Positions 21,682 through 33,926 of a stretch of 64,000 nucleotides of DNA are shown here, piece after piece. The position numbers and the translations under genes are program-made. The stretch spans positions 18,359,261 through 18,423,260 of the forward strand of contig NC_003074.8 of NCBI RefSeq assembly GCF_000001735.4, in the 5' to 3' direction. This stretch comes from Arabidopsis thaliana (lineage: Eukaryota > Streptophyta > Magnoliopsida > Brassicales > Brassicaceae). Below the pieces are notes generated by a model that was not told the DNA's origin, did no database searches, and saw only the letters and a program-made list of their open reading frames with translations. The number at the start of each line of letters is the position of its first letter. Position 1 is the first letter of the stretch.

Positions 21682-24600
21682 CTAGCAGGCTTCAGAAGAG
21701 ATATTCCCAGTCAATAGCGTCCCTCGAAACCCTTCTTCGATATCTTGAGCCCCCGGTTTCTTTTCACATAACTCATCTGTTAAGACATAAGATGAATAGT
21801 TTTACATGGACATCTCGCTAACCAGACAGCAGAATAATGGTAAATTTGGTTACCAGCAATATCGCGGTGTTCATGCATCTCTGTATCTCTCACCCAAAGC
21901 CTGTCGCCGGGGAATATGTTCATGTCTGCAAGGGTTGCAGATTCCTGATCAATCACTTTTGAGCCTTTGTGGAGTTCCTGGTTTTCCTTCATCACCTGCA
22001 TATTTTATTGAAACCCCGTTTTGTTGTGTTTCTTCAAGTTATCTACAGAAACGAAAAAAACACTATGTCTAAAAGAATCTTACCCCAAGTAATTCCCATA
22101 TCATCATCTTTAATTGGTATACAGTCGTTGTCGCAGACACTTTCAGGCTTGTCAGGTTTCCATAATTTGTTCTCCGAGATCGCTTTGAAGTACGCCGATC
22201 CACCTCAAAGCTAGAGTCAGATGCCTCTAACATTGCTTTTGGAGCTTCCTTTCCACGCACAAAACAGACAAATACATCTCCCTCAGAGTAACTAAGTTTC
22301 TGCATCAACTCACAGCTTTCTCTCTCTCCTATGCATTCCTCGCAAATCTAGCGAAAATAAAAGATCCTGTTAAATGCAACTCTAGTCATGAAGTCATACA
22401 ATAATAAATGTGAATGCAAATGATCACACTTGCTTTTAAGAAAAAGAAAAACAGTATACCGTAACGCATCTGAACTTCATATATGGACCAATGTGAAATA
22501 CTAAGCCAACATTGCCATTCAATATTACATCACACTCTCAAAATGTTGACCAAAAAAAAAGGCTCAAGATAATAATGCAAATACCTCTGGGGATGCCCTG
22601 AGAATAAGCTGTTGAGCATCAACGTCCATATTATCATCCGGAGAAGAATCCTTCTCAAGGTCAATGACGTCTGGGGATGAACTTTGGTCTGTATTGCCAA
22701 CCTCAATAAAAGCAGATATTCCATTCTCCATGAGCCCTCCCCACTCGTCACAGAAATATTTCCAATCAAGCTCAGGGATGATTGTTAGCTTGTCTGTCTA
22801 GAAAAAGGTGCAAGAGTACTAGAGATTAGATCAAAATCAGAATTCCCCAAGTCTGCGTTTGACGCTATAAACAGCCAACACGAGAGAGGATGTAAACTGA
22901 ATCCGACAATCACGATACCAATTTGTTAAATTCAGAACATGATTCCCTTTATTTCTCACTGAAAGAAAATCACACCACAGAACCACGGAACCATACTATC
23001 AGACACCTTACTTCCAAGCTCTAAAACCAGTCTCAAAACACACAGACACCTCCCCACACTTGATTAATCTCTTATTTATAATATCCTTACTTCTACAGAA
23101 ATAAGTTATTTATGTTCATATGAAAAATATTTGTTGAAGCCTCTCTATGTTGTGATGAACACTTATCAATTTTCCATTCAGATATTGGCTTTACTGTATC
23201 AAACAGTTTAAAAATAGATTAGGAATCATCTCACGGTATATATGATGCACTTACAGATGGATTTTTCTGAAAATACGAGCCACGTCTGCAGACAAGTTCA
23301 GGGAGCCTTTCAAGGAGTCGTGTATGCTGAAACAAACAACCATAGGAACAAACCATTAGTTTTATGCTCATAGTGGGGGGATGAAATGAGGCCTGCTGAA
23401 ATAAGACAGGTCATACCACCCGCGTTTACTAACATATATTGAAATATTTCTATGAGAGGAAATAGAGAAAGTGGTCAGGGACACTGATTTAGAATTAATC
23501 ACTTCTGTCCACATAGAGCTTTACCCCCACAATATCTAACTGCCAGTAAATTGGAAACCGACTCACTGCCGAGCAACAGATCTTACCTTTTTGCATTTGA
23601 GAGTATTAATGACTCCATCAAGACGTTCAGGCTCTGGTGCTGAAGAACTATTTTTTCCAGTCATGTTAATATAGATTCTCCATTGCACTAGCCACGGAGA
23701 AGGCAACAAGAAATATCGGCTTTGTGGCGTTAATGGTATACCCTTTCCCGTGGCTAACTTCTCGTGATTTTGGCGCTGCTTGACCTTCAATGTTCTGTTG
23801 CATAAAATAGAAGGTAAGAAAATCTTTAAGAGTATAACGACCAACAAAAAAAATAACTAATCATGGCTAACCTTAGTGAATCCTCGAAGCATGCAACCTC
23901 AGAAAGTACCTCTGTGCAATGACAACATTGGCTGGAGTCCACAGGAAAACAAGTACAATCCAAAGTATCTTCTGACATCACTTTTAGAGCATCTTCAAAA
24001 AGGAATGACCAGAAATTCTCTGGAACTACAACTCTTTTGGCCCCTGGTGCTTGCTCTGGCATCAGCTCACCATGATTGCACGTAATAGCATTTGTGGGCC
24101 CCGCATCTGCTTCAGTAGGAGCATCAAGATTTTTCCTTTTTATCCATTGCTGTAACCTGGAAACATGCTATTACGTTTTAGAAGCAGCTAATTGTGGAAA
24201 CACCCCACAAAATAATAGTAATTAAGTGCTCCATAAAATAAAGCGCCATCTGCATATGCATCAAACTTACAAAAGACTTGAACACATACCATGCTCTAGA
24301 GATATAATACATTCCGTCCTCGCACTTTCCCGAAAGAACATCATTTGCTATGCTTTTCATGAATGTTCTTCGATCCCTATAACTGTCAGAAGACACAACC
24401 ATGCGAGCACCATCCATAAGGCAGTCCCTGCAGTAGTCCCCTTTCCCTAACTTTGGTCCGCCATTGAACTAAACATACGAGAAAATTATTCCATCAGAAA
24501 TAATAACATAGCATAAGAAAAATGTTGATAGTCGAACAGAAGTCTGTCTACTGGAATCTAGAAACTATAATTTTTTCTGACAAATAGTTAATGATGGCAG

Positions 24601-27402
24601 CTGATGCAAACTTGAAATCAATAAAGTTTCCGCCCCGAAAAAGGAAAGAAACTAACACATGAGCTACACAAAGTACATTGCATACCTTTGATTCTAACTT
24701 GATCCATGCAAGTTCAGATATCCGCTTCATGCAATTCACTTTTGAGGCATGAACTTTCCCATGGGAACACAGTAAAGGGGTGTTGTCCAAAGCGCTACAC
24801 CATACAAGAACAAATATAATCAAGAACACTTGAAAGATGTAATCTGATTTGCTAAACAGAAAATCATATTTACCACTACCAGTTAGAGCTGGAAACTGAA
24901 ATAAAATATAAATTTTCAAAGGGAAACAATATTTAGAAGTTTGGTGTGGGGTACAAAGTCGCCATCATATTCTGATAAATTATAGACGATGCATTTGAAT
25001 GATATGATATTCTGTTGCAGATTTTAATGCATCCTATGTTGAAAGCAGTGCAGTATGTAGAGAATAACAACAAATGCATGTATGAGGAGCTTTACTTACG
25101 GAGGTAAAGTGGTATCAGCCCATAGACGAAGCCAATCTGTGGAGATCCAAAAATATTGTTCTTCAAGTGACTGAACAGCAGCTTCTGAAAGGATTGTCCG
25201 TACTTCTTGCCTCCTTTCAGTCAAAGCATTCAATTCTTTTTCCTTTCTTAAATTATATTGCTTGCAACTCTCAAGGAATACTGCATTCATGTTATTGATC
25301 CATTCAGAAAGATGTTTTGGAAGATAACCACCTTTAAGCTGTTTAACTTCTCCTTTAGTAATGTCAATAGGATTTTCTTTTTGTCCTTCCTGATTTTCCT
25401 GTTTATCGCATCTAAGACTATACATCAGCATATAAGCATCACTGGATGAGAAAACCTCTGACTTAATAGCAGACCTACAGTCTGAAGAGCCTGATTGAAT
25501 GCCATCTGTGATATTCCCACTACTAGCCGTACCATTACTCTCAGATTGTGGAGTTGAAGAAGAAGCTTCATTACATGGACGTTTACCCAGTTCTGACACA
25601 TGTTCATCATCAAATTCCCACCACAAGCCAGTCTTTTCATCTTTTATGTGAGCAACATAATGTCCGCTGTTAACAGCGCTTCCTTTGTGGATTAACACAG
25701 CAGAGAGATCGTATGTCAATTTGTTTTGAGAAGACTCTGCCAATCTCGATCCCATATCCAGCACTTGAGGAAAGGAAAATGATGAGGTGATTTTCTTCTT
25801 CGCCGTTGTCTATTGACATGATCAAGCCAAAGAAAAGGAAAAATTTATGCAACTTTAACAAGGTCTTATCTAAGATTAAATTGGACAGTAGAAATGATTA
25901 GATTTCAGCATCAAAACATGCAAGTTTGTATCAGGAGAAGGAGGGAAAAGATATGAGAATGACCATGAGTAAAAAGTATAGTCTATGAGAATGACCATGA
26001 GTAAAAAGTTGATAACTCAATCAGCCAAAGATAGCATACAAGAAAATCGCCTCAGCACGTGTAACACACAAAGATAGACAAAAGGTATAGATGCTTCCTG
26101 TTGAAAAAAAAGTATGCAGGAGATGATTGGATTTTTATGCAAATCACAAGAAACTGACTAGTAAAACAATGGAGATCATTATTCTCTTGTTTCATGAACC
26201 GCAGCATCAGCATATTAAGATCGAGGAAACTACCTTAGGAAGGAAAATGCATCGTTTGAGCTGAAAAGTGATAACCGGAGGTAGTGTGCGCAGCTTAATG
26301 CAGCGTGTGGCATCTACTCTAGCATTGCAGCTTCCACAAAAATATTGATTATCGCCATTAAGCTGCTCCAAGCTAAGGTAATCATTCAAACTAGCATCCA
26401 ACGATTTGAGGCCCTTAACATTCAACTCAAGGGCATAAAAATCCTCCATCTTTGACGAAGCTTCGGAATCCCTCCCACATTTTGAGCACCTACAAGACAA
26501 TAAACAAAATCAACAGATGACCATGACACCAAAAGAACAGATATGATTTGTCATTTCATGATTCATCACATTTGCACATTAGTAACTCAGATGTGCCTTA
26601 AAGCCATTTAAATCTTCTTGAATAAAAAATAATCTCAATCTTACGTGGTGACATGCGAGACACTACCACTGAAGAGATCTTGAACTATTGTTTTGGCTTT
26701 GACTCCAGAATGGAGTAAGCAACGCTCAAGCAAGGAAAGAAGCAATGTCAAGAACTCATGGGTATCCTGTTGAACCCCATTATCCAACTCCAACGTCTTG
26801 ACAAAAGCATCAGAATCAACAAAGGACTTTTGGCTAGCATGCAACTGTGCAAAAAGCCGAGCAATCTGATCCAAGACTGGATTCTGCTTCAAGACATGAA
26901 CCTCAACAGAAAAAACTCCTTCTCGGAAAGCAGTATTCATGTACAAACACTGAAGTATACTGTTGGCATAACAAGTAGCACCCAAATTAGTCAGACCAGC
27001 GGGTGTAGATTCAGAATCACGACGGTCCAAGGTCGGATCTGGACCAAGAGACTGAATAATCTCCGACGTTTTCTGCCACAAACCAGATTTCCGGCTTCCA
27101 TTAAGCGGTGGAACCAAGCCACAAAAGCAGTTAGGATTGTCACGAGTGTTTACACGACAACCTTGACAAACTGGCTTCCAAATCATGAAAAGTTGGTTAA
27201 TGTCATCATCAGTTACATCATTAGCCTCGTGAATTTTCCTGCAAAAAGAACACATTTTTTAAACAAAAAGATGCTAGCTTTGTGAAAAGCTAATATTCAA
27301 GAAGGTGGGTTTTTGTTTATCGTACCGGAGAATCTGAGAAGAAGAATCAACAGCGTCTGGTCTTTGTCTCTTGTTTTTGTTTCGGGTGTTAGGTCTACTC
27401 AT
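21682..27402 (-). CDS. UBP26: ubiquitin-specific protease UBP26
   Basis: Large multi-exon minus-strand gene, start at 27400-27402 ([19 protein letters not shown]), stop at 21682-21684 after GNISSEAC. Exon 1 is 27326-27402 and exon 2 about 26645-27238. Exon 2 carries the catalytic Cys box ([16 protein letters not shown], Cys at about residue 115). A zinc-ribbon-like block ([17 protein letters not shown]) lies at 26270-26490. The catalytic His box ([15 protein letters not shown]) lies at about 25640-25700. A DUSP-like region and a C-terminal ubiquitin-like segment follow. UBP26/SUP32 removes ubiquitin from histone H2B in the nucleus and affects heterochromatin silencing, FLC expression and seed development. 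A basic nuclear-localisation-like N-terminus is visible. A 5' UTR intron is likely (donor near 27710). I did not place every intron. Confidence 0.93.
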
Positions 27403-28243
27403 TGTGTCACCACCACCAGAAATTTCCCCAGTAACAATCGAAAACCCTAGAAATAACGAAAACACAGCAACATTGTTAACACAATTTTGATTCCGATTAA
27501 CGAAAATATTTGGAACAAGAACAAGAAATTATCAAGAAAAAAAAAACCTAATCGAAAATGCCAACTCAAGGAGATGAAATCGAATCTAGGGTTAAACAAT
27601 TCAGCATCGAAACCCAGATCGAGAAAGGAACAGTGATAAAATTACCGAAGAAATTACAACAAAACGGAGAATAAAAAAGAGAGAAAGAGCGAAGAAGAGA
27701 GAAAGTACCTGAGAGAATCTACAAAGAAAAGTTTAGCAAGTAGAGAGAGCTTCACAAGCTCAAACTTCTCCGTCTTCTTCTTTTACTCCTTCGTCTTCTT
27801 CTTCTCCACAGCGAAATCTTTTTTTTTTTTCCTTGTTAATTCTATTTCACCTTTTTTTTTGCCCTTTGTTCTCTCGTCCCGCGCTCTCTTATTTCAGATT
27901 ATATAAAACATCTTAAGAAAAAAATTGAAAATCATCAACTAACTAAGATTTTATTACAGTTTTCGTAGATTTATATCCATTTTCATGAGATTTCATACCA
28001 ATAAAACCCATAAAGCTAATTTTAGATTTATGCATTAAAATGTCCCAATAAACTCGAATTGATAAAATTCACCAGAATGAGCCAGGTGTTGTGAGATTTG
28101 GCTACAATCTATGAGACAACATTTGACCTTAATTAAGTCTAAAACATCGTTTGCAAGTAGTAAAAAAAACAAGGATTATGTTTGTGACAAACACGACAAA
28201 ACATTTAAGAAACTTTAAACAGACAAAGATGAAACAGGAATCA
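27403..28243. other. UBP26 promoter / 3' flank of the cwf21 gene
   Basis: Contains the UBP26 leader (probably split by an intron) and pyrimidine-rich promoter sequence around 27770-27860, then the 3' flank of the downstream minus-strand gene. No gene seen. Confidence 0.45.
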
Positions 28244-30019
28244 TCAACCATGCGAGGATCTCTTGCCACTTGATCGGCTATCATCATAACGACTTCGACC
28301 CCTGCTTGAGTATTCACGCTCTCTGCTTACTCTATCATCATCATCATCTTCCTTACCCGTTGCTCGTCTTCCATCACCTCTGTACCTGTCTCTCCCATGC
28401 TTATACTCTTCCTCATCATCCTTCACACTTTCTCGTCTCGGTCTGTATCTACCCCTATCATCATCTCCTTCTTCCTCAATGGCTCGACCTCTATACCTAT
28501 CGTCGTCTTCCTTAATTGTTCCATATCTTTTAACAGCATCATCACCTCTATATCTGTCCCTCCCATGGTTATCGTTGTCCTCATCCTCCTCTCTTTTGTG
28601 TTTACGTCCTCGTTGGTAACTTTCATTCTTTAGCTTCTTCCTATTTTCATACTCAGCCTCACTGTCATCAGAGTCTCTAGCAACTTCCTTGCCACGAGAA
28701 TCACTTCTATACTTGTCCTTGCCATGTTTGGTCACATCTTCTTCCTCTTTTCTTTTCTGGCTCATTCCTGCACTGTAAACTTCTACCTTACTGCGCAGTT
28801 GTTTCTTGTTCTGATACTCAATCTCACTGTCATCAGAGTCTCTTGCAGCTTTCTTGTCATCTCTAGTATATCTGTCTTTCAAATGATCAGCCTCCACGTC
28901 TTCATCATCTCTTTTCTGCTTCTGTCCTCCACGGTAAGCTTCTTCTTTCTTTCGCAGTGGTTGTTTATTATCCTCCGATTCAGGCTCGCTAACATCAGAA
29001 TCATGCCTCTTTCGTCCAGCTCGGCTTTGTTCATCATGTTTGTCCCTTAATTCTTTGGAACCAGATCGGTTGGAGGGGAGGCTCTTTTTGTGTGACTTCC
29101 TAAGTTTCTTGCTATCATCACTCTCAACTTCTTCAGATTCAGAAGAGACACTTCTTTTCCTTCTGCTGCGTTTCTTTGTAGTCTTTGTAGGCTTCTTCCT
29201 TCCTCTCTTCTTTCCATCATCACTGTCAGAGTCAGATTCAGAATCCGAGCTGCTAGAGTCACTTTCACTTTCTTGTTTACGCCCCTTAGCCTTCTTCTTA
29301 GAGCGCCTTCTACGGTCACGACCATGCTCATCAGATTCAGATGAATCATCATGTCTTCTCTTCTTGCTCTCTTTTTTCTTATGACGCTTCACTACATCCA
29401 CATCATCATCATCACCACCTCGCTGCTTCTTGCTTTCCTTTACCTTAGCATCTTTCTCATCCACATCCTCATCTACCTTCTTCCTCCCACTATCTCTGTC
29501 CAAAAAAGAATGTTCCCGCCTCTCTTTCAATCTACCTTCAAAACCCTCCCTCATCGGCTCATCATCAATAATACCCTCCTCAGCCACCTGTTGCTGATCA
29601 GGCAAACCCAACGCAGCTCGAAACGCTTCCATCTGCTTCTCTTTCCTAGCAGCAACCTGATGAGTCTGAGTATTAGAAACCTTCGAATCACTCTCTTCTT
29701 CATTAGCAGCAGCAGCAGCTTCAAGACTCACTCTAGCTTCCTCAAGCTTCTGAGCAATCTCAATATCAGAATAACCCTGATCAGCAAGCTTATCCTCAAG
29801 AATAGCAAGCTTAAGATGAATCTGACGTTTACGGTCATGCTCAAGGATAGCTTTATTGGGTTTCTTAGATAAACCAGCAGTACCTTCATCATCCTCAAAA
29901 CCTTTCCCACCTTTAACAGGCTTACCACCATTTCTAGGTCTCACAAAAAACTTATTCGTCTGAACATAACCATTAGTTCCTGATCCTCTTGCTGTCTGTA
30001 ACCCTATTCCGTTGTACAT
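28244..30019 (-). CDS. cwf21-domain pre-mRNA splicing protein (SRRM2/CWC21-like)
   Basis: One uninterrupted coding exon of 591 residues. The N-terminus (MYNGIGLQTARGSGTNGYVQ) is the highly conserved start of Cwc21/SRm300 proteins. The cwf21 helical domain (about residues 53-95, NKAILEHDRKRQIHLKLAI through EIAQKLEEAR) follows. This part of yeast Cwc21 and human SRRM2 binds Prp8 and Snu114 in the spliceosome. The C-terminal two thirds is a disordered tail rich in Arg, Ser, Asp, Glu and Lys, with many RDRYRGD-type repeats. A 5' UTR intron at about 30043-30205 is supported by good donor and acceptor sites. I take it as At3g49601. Confidence 0.88.
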   Translation of the reverse strand: MYNGIGLQTARGSGTNGYVQTNKFFVRPRNGGKPVKGGKGFEDDEGTAGLSKKPNKAILEHDRKRQIHLKLAILEDKLADQGYSDIEIAQKLEEARVSLEAAAAANEEESDSKVSNTQTHQVAARKEKQMEAFRAALGLPDQQQVAEEGIIDDEPMREGFEGRLKERREHSFLDRDSGRKKVDEDVDEKDAKVKESKKQRGGDDDDVDVVKRHKKKESKKRRHDDSSESDEHGRDRRRRSKKKAKGRKQESESDSSSSDSESDSDSDDGKKRGRKKPTKTTKKRSRRKRSVSSESEEVESDDSKKLRKSHKKSLPSNRSGSKELRDKHDEQSRAGRKRHDSDVSEPESEDNKQPLRKKEEAYRGGQKQKRDDEDVEADHLKDRYTRDDKKAARDSDDSEIEYQNKKQLRSKVEVYSAGMSQKRKEEEDVTKHGKDKYRSDSRGKEVARDSDDSEAEYENRKKLKNESYQRGRKHKREEDEDNDNHGRDRYRGDDAVKRYGTIKEDDDRYRGRAIEEEGDDDRGRYRPRRESVKDDEEEYKHGRDRYRGDGRRATGKEDDDDDRVSREREYSSRGRSRYDDSRSSGKRSSHG

Positions 30020-31152
30020 CTTTCAACTCTAATTTACCAACCCTGAATCGAAAAAAAAGCGAAGAGATTGGGTTTCAGATTCAAATCGAAAGATCTGTCG
30101 ATACAAAGAAACCCTAAACGAAACCAAATCACAGTATGAAACCAAACAGAAACTAAAAGCAACAGATCTTAGATTGAAGTGGAAAACAAGGAAAACCAAA
30201 ATTACCAGTGTCGTCGTGTTTGAGAGAAGATGAGAGAATCGTCGATGCGTACGGACTCTCAGAGGAGACGACGATGCGGAAGATAGAACCAACGGAAGAG
30301 GAGTAACAATTTTTTCCCCACAACAATGTCTGTCTATAAGTATTATATGGGCTTAGGCCCAATATGGTTTTATGTTGGTCAAAGGCCCAATATGGTTAAG
30401 CGGCTATTTAATTTTATTCTTGAGAACTTGTTGGCAACAAAAAGGGTTTGGTACTATTAAAACTCTGATGTTCTCTTGGTTTTTGAACAGAACAATGTTC
30501 TTCTTCTCTGCACAAAGAACAATCTCGAGTGTTAGTTATCTCATCAAGATGTTCTATACTGAGGCAAATTAGGTGAAGTAGGGAATCTCAGTAAATTTTG
30601 CAGCACTTGATAGTTATCTCCATATCTGTTTCATCACAGTGGTGTGTGTAACAAATGAAAATGTTTCAAGTCCCATACTGAATCTAAACACGTGTTAACA
30701 TCAAAGTCTAGAACTAAAGATTATATTACATGCCAAACAAACAAAAACATGTCTTGGCAACAAATTTTGTCCTGATTTTGATTTTATAAGCACATTTTGA
30801 GGAATTCACCAAAAACACTTGCACAATTGGATCAATTCCATCACACCAGATTAAACTTTGTACTAGATTAAAGAAGAAATCATATGTAGTAACTAAAGTA
30901 GAGTAAACAAGAGAGAAAGAGCAAGTTAACTACCAATAATAAAGTGTAAGATCACATGCAATCGTAGGAAAACCTTAAGTTTACTTGCAAGAAATTACTA
31001 CTACTAAAACCAAAAGAAAAGAAGAAGTTACTATACTACTATAGTCTATAGACCAAAAACCTCTACTCTGCCAATGGAAAACTTGATAAAATCAAGTTTA
31101 AATGTTCCAAGTAGAAATGAAACATATCAGATTCAGAGTTAAAAGGAAAGAG
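30020..31152. promoter_or_regulatory. promoter of the cwf21 gene and spacer
   Basis: Contains the 5' UTR and its intron up to about 30290, a telo-box AACCCTAAA at about 30110-30118, and GCCCA-type site II motifs (GGGCTTAGGCCCAATATGG at 30350-30368 and GGCCCAATATGG again at 30385-30396). The remainder to 31152 is the 3' flank of the B3-like gene. No other gene seen. Confidence 0.5.
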
Positions 31153-32157
31153 CTACTCTTTCTCAAGGGCAAAACAGAGGACTCCACCACACCTGAAAGT
31201 CCAAAGACTAATATTGTCGTTGGCTTTGAGCTTGTTACCCGAGACGACACCATTCCACCCCCGATTCAAAGTGTAGTACAAGGTTCCATTTCCAGATTTT
31301 TTCTTCTTCATCACCCATATCAGAAAACGTAAACTCCATTCTTTAGAGAATTGATTCACGATAATCGTTTTCACACCAATTTTCTTGGTGTCTTCTTCTT
31401 CTTCTTCTTTATCTATGGCTATGGCTCGAGACTCCTCAGGAGTCAAGAAGTCGTTTCTGAGTAACTTATTGAAAGGTATTAAGAGACGACTCTCGCTTGG
31501 CTTGACGTCAGTTGCGGTCAAAGTCTTCTCGTAGATCAGTTTGATCGGTCCTTCGGCTCCCTTCATCTTTCTCATCACATCTAAAAGCCACTCTGGCGTC
31601 TCTCTCGCCGCAGTCAGTGAGAAAGGATCAAACTTTGGTTTCTTGGATTTACCACTACTTTGATACCTCTTGCGTTTTGTGTTCTCCATTAGACACGAAG
31701 ACGGTGAAGATTGGGAATTACGGATTGTAGGGCTTTTAGTCTCCGTCCTCTCAAACTCATCCGTGTTGAAGAGCGATGAAGAAGTAGAAACGTTATTATG
31801 GTTTCGTCGCGTGTATACTCTAGTAAAAAAACACTCAAGGGAAGACCTTGGTTTTTGTGGGAGATGATCCAAGTGATGATCCAAGTGGCTCTTTTCACTA
31901 CCCTCAAAAAGAGTGTTGGTTTTTGTAGGAGATGATCCAAGAGTACGACGTTCCTCTTGATCACATAACCTACCCACGAGATCCACCAAAATACTGAATC
32001 TCGTCTTCTTTTCTTCTTCTTCTTCTGAGACACTCTTGCGGTCTTTGGATATTCCTTCTCTTTCATATAGCATATCAGCTTTATCCGCCAAATCACTTAA
32101 ACGTGACCACATATCCTTCCCCGCAGCATCGAGATGATCATGATGATTTCTATTCAT
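31153..32157 (-). CDS. B3-like domain protein (DUF313 type), At3g49610
   Basis: Single-exon gene of 334 residues. The C-terminal third (about 195-330; PEWLLDVMRKMKGAEGPIKL, KPSESRLLIPFNKLL, WNGVVSGNKLKANDNISLW) is the DUF313/B3-related domain of Arabidopsis. These are predicted plant B3-superfamily DNA-binding proteins of the nucleus. The N-terminal half is charged, with a basic KRKRYQSSGKSKKPKFD segment at about 160-178 that fits a nuclear localisation signal. The family expands by tandem and dispersed duplication in Arabidopsis and most members have no known role. No introns or interruptions. Confidence 0.88.
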   Translation of the reverse strand: MNRNHHDHLDAAGKDMWSRLSDLADKADMLYEREGISKDRKSVSEEEEEKKTRFSILVDLVGRLCDQEERRTLGSSPTKTNTLFEGSEKSHLDHHLDHLPQKPRSSLECFFTRVYTRRNHNNVSTSSSLFNTDEFERTETKSPTIRNSQSSPSSCLMENTKRKRYQSSGKSKKPKFDPFSLTAARETPEWLLDVMRKMKGAEGPIKLIYEKTLTATDVKPSESRLLIPFNKLLRNDFLTPEESRAIAIDKEEEEEDTKKIGVKTIIVNQFSKEWSLRFLIWVMKKKKSGNGTLYYTLNRGWNGVVSGNKLKANDNISLWTFRCGGVLCFALEKE

Positions 32158-33300
32158 TGTGATCGAACAGAAAACTCAAGAGGGAGAGGAAAAAGTAATT
32201 AAACGAAAGAGCTCATAAATGTAGTTAGGAGCTCCATTTACATTATGGTTTTTTGTTTTTCTTATAACTAACTTAATTTGTGTAAAGTTAATAACTTTTG
32301 AAGATAATCATAGATATATAATCTCATAATATCTATCCAAATAAACTTATTTATACACCGTTACTTCAACAGAAACCCTAAACGAAACTGATCCCAACAT
32401 AAATGATAAAACCAAACAAAAAAAAACGAAACAAGAACATATCTCAGATTTAAAACCAAGTGTGAGAATCGTCAATGAGCTTAGGCCCAATACAGTTAAA
32501 GATCTTTTAAATTATTTCAGGGCCATCAAATTTGATTTTAACCTTAGACAGTACGACCAGTATCGAGTTAATATCAGAAGAACAAAGTCAATTATATCCA
32601 AGCTAACAAGTAACAATTGTGGTTCTGATAAACGCACGAGACAATTATGAATGGTGGATTAATAGTTGGGTAATTTTATCCACTAAATGTTCTGTAATGG
32701 ACTTCTCAAATTAGGTTCCAAATTATGTATTGGGCTTCGAACAAATTTTGGGCCATATGGGTTTCAGTATTGACTTTACTCTCTTTTTCTTTTTCTTTGT
32801 GTTAAGTGTGTTGGATCACTCGACCTCGTAGAACAAGCACTGGACCATACCAATACCATACTTGCAAGATGCAACAACAAGCACCAATGTTGACTTTCAT
32901 CTACTGAAATAATGTATACTGGTTGCCAAAATATATATGGAGAAGAAACTTGAATATTGAATTTAGTTCAATCAAATAATAATCAGTATATATTAATAAA
33001 AATAAGAGATGAACTTTGACCCTTTTCCAAGTGTATACAAGAAAATTCTCTCATGTTGTTTTACTTTGACTACTTCAATCAAAATATCTTCTTATTTTGA
33101 AGCCATTGAAAAATTCAAGTGGAACTCTGCTAACTAATTAGCCTGAACTCGAATCAAGAAGAATTTTCCTTATTCTATCTTCAATTGCTTTTAGCCTTTT
33201 AATTGATTTTTTAAGTATCAAAAAGGTAATGCAAATCAAACTTAATGAGACAAATCATCTTTATTTTTATCCAATTTTAACAAAAACTTTTTTTTTGTTA
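32158..33300. other. intergenic with a relic of the cwf21-gene promoter
   Basis: No gene. The stretch at about 32370-32530 resembles the 5' region of the cwf21 gene at about 30105-30420. It shares an identical 17-base block around AACCCTAAACG, GAGAATCGTC-ATG, and CTTAGGCCCAATA--GTTAA. The rest is AT-rich spacer. Confidence 0.5.
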
Positions 33301-33302
33301 AC

Positions 33303-33455
33303 GTGACAAAAACTATTCTTTTTAAACCCGTAAAGCCCTCAAACATGCATCCACAACAACATCAAACTTGAAACAAAATCAAACTGGTATGATTCGCGAG
33401 CATGCACTATATAGTCCTTAACTTCCCCGTGAATTACAATTAGAATTTCCTTAGC
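33303..33455 (-). pseudogene. decayed copy of the DUS gene 3' end
   Basis: This stretch aligns with about 41260-41440, the last exon, final intron and neighbouring sequence of the dihydrouridine synthase gene. Shared blocks include CGTAAAGCC, ACAACAACA, TTAAACTTGAAA/ATCAAACTTGAAA, CAAACTGGT/CAAATTGGT, CACTATA and GTCCTTAA/GTTCTTAA. Stops interrupt the frame. It lies on the far side of the dioxygenase pair from the parent gene. Confidence 0.5.
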
Positions 33456-33496
33456 AAGACGATTTATTATTTACTAAAAAAAAATCTGATATATAT

Positions 33497-33926
33497 CTGA
33501 CAAGCAGGGCCGGCTCAAGGGGTGTGTAAGTGGAGTATTTGCTCAGGGTCCAAAATTTTTTAGACTGAAATTAAGGGCCAATTTGAAAAAATTGATTAGA
33601 TTTAAGGTCCCAAAAAATAAATTTGATTAAATTAGAGGGCCAAAAAAAATTTTGCTTAATTTGTGGGCCAAAAAAATATTTTAGTACGTGGACTCAAATA
33701 TCAAGATCAGGGCCGGCTGATGGGGTGTGCAAGTGGAGCATTTGCTCAGGGTCCAATTTTTTTTTAACTGAAATTAAGGGCTAAAATGAAAAAGTTATTA
33801 GATTTAAGGCCTAACAAATAAATTTGATTAAATTAGAGGGCCAAAAAATAATTTTGATTAATTTGTGGGTCAAAAAAATATTTTAGTACAAGACTCAAAT
33901 ATCATTGAGCCGGCCCTGCTGACAAG
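33497..33926. mobile_element. hAT-type MITE with 8-bp target site duplication
   Basis: A 414-bp element at 33505-33918 begins CAGGGCCGGCTCAA and ends with its perfect complement TTGAGCCGGCCCTG (14-bp TIRs). It is flanked on both sides by CTGACAAG (33497-33504 and 33919-33926), the 8-bp target duplication of hAT transposons. The inside is two imperfect direct copies of about 205 bases (33505-33707 and 33708-33918), each starting AGGGCCGGCT-A--GGGGTGTG. There is no transposase coding. Confidence 0.9.

Noticed and set aside
26758-27285. Plus-strand ORF of 175 codons
   Set aside because: It lies antisense to the UBP26 catalytic exon, whose family motifs are unambiguous.
28270-29872. Several long plus-strand ORFs
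   Set aside because: They are antisense shadows of the low-complexity cwf21 gene; codon bias of the Arg/Asp/Lys repeats leaves the opposite strand open.
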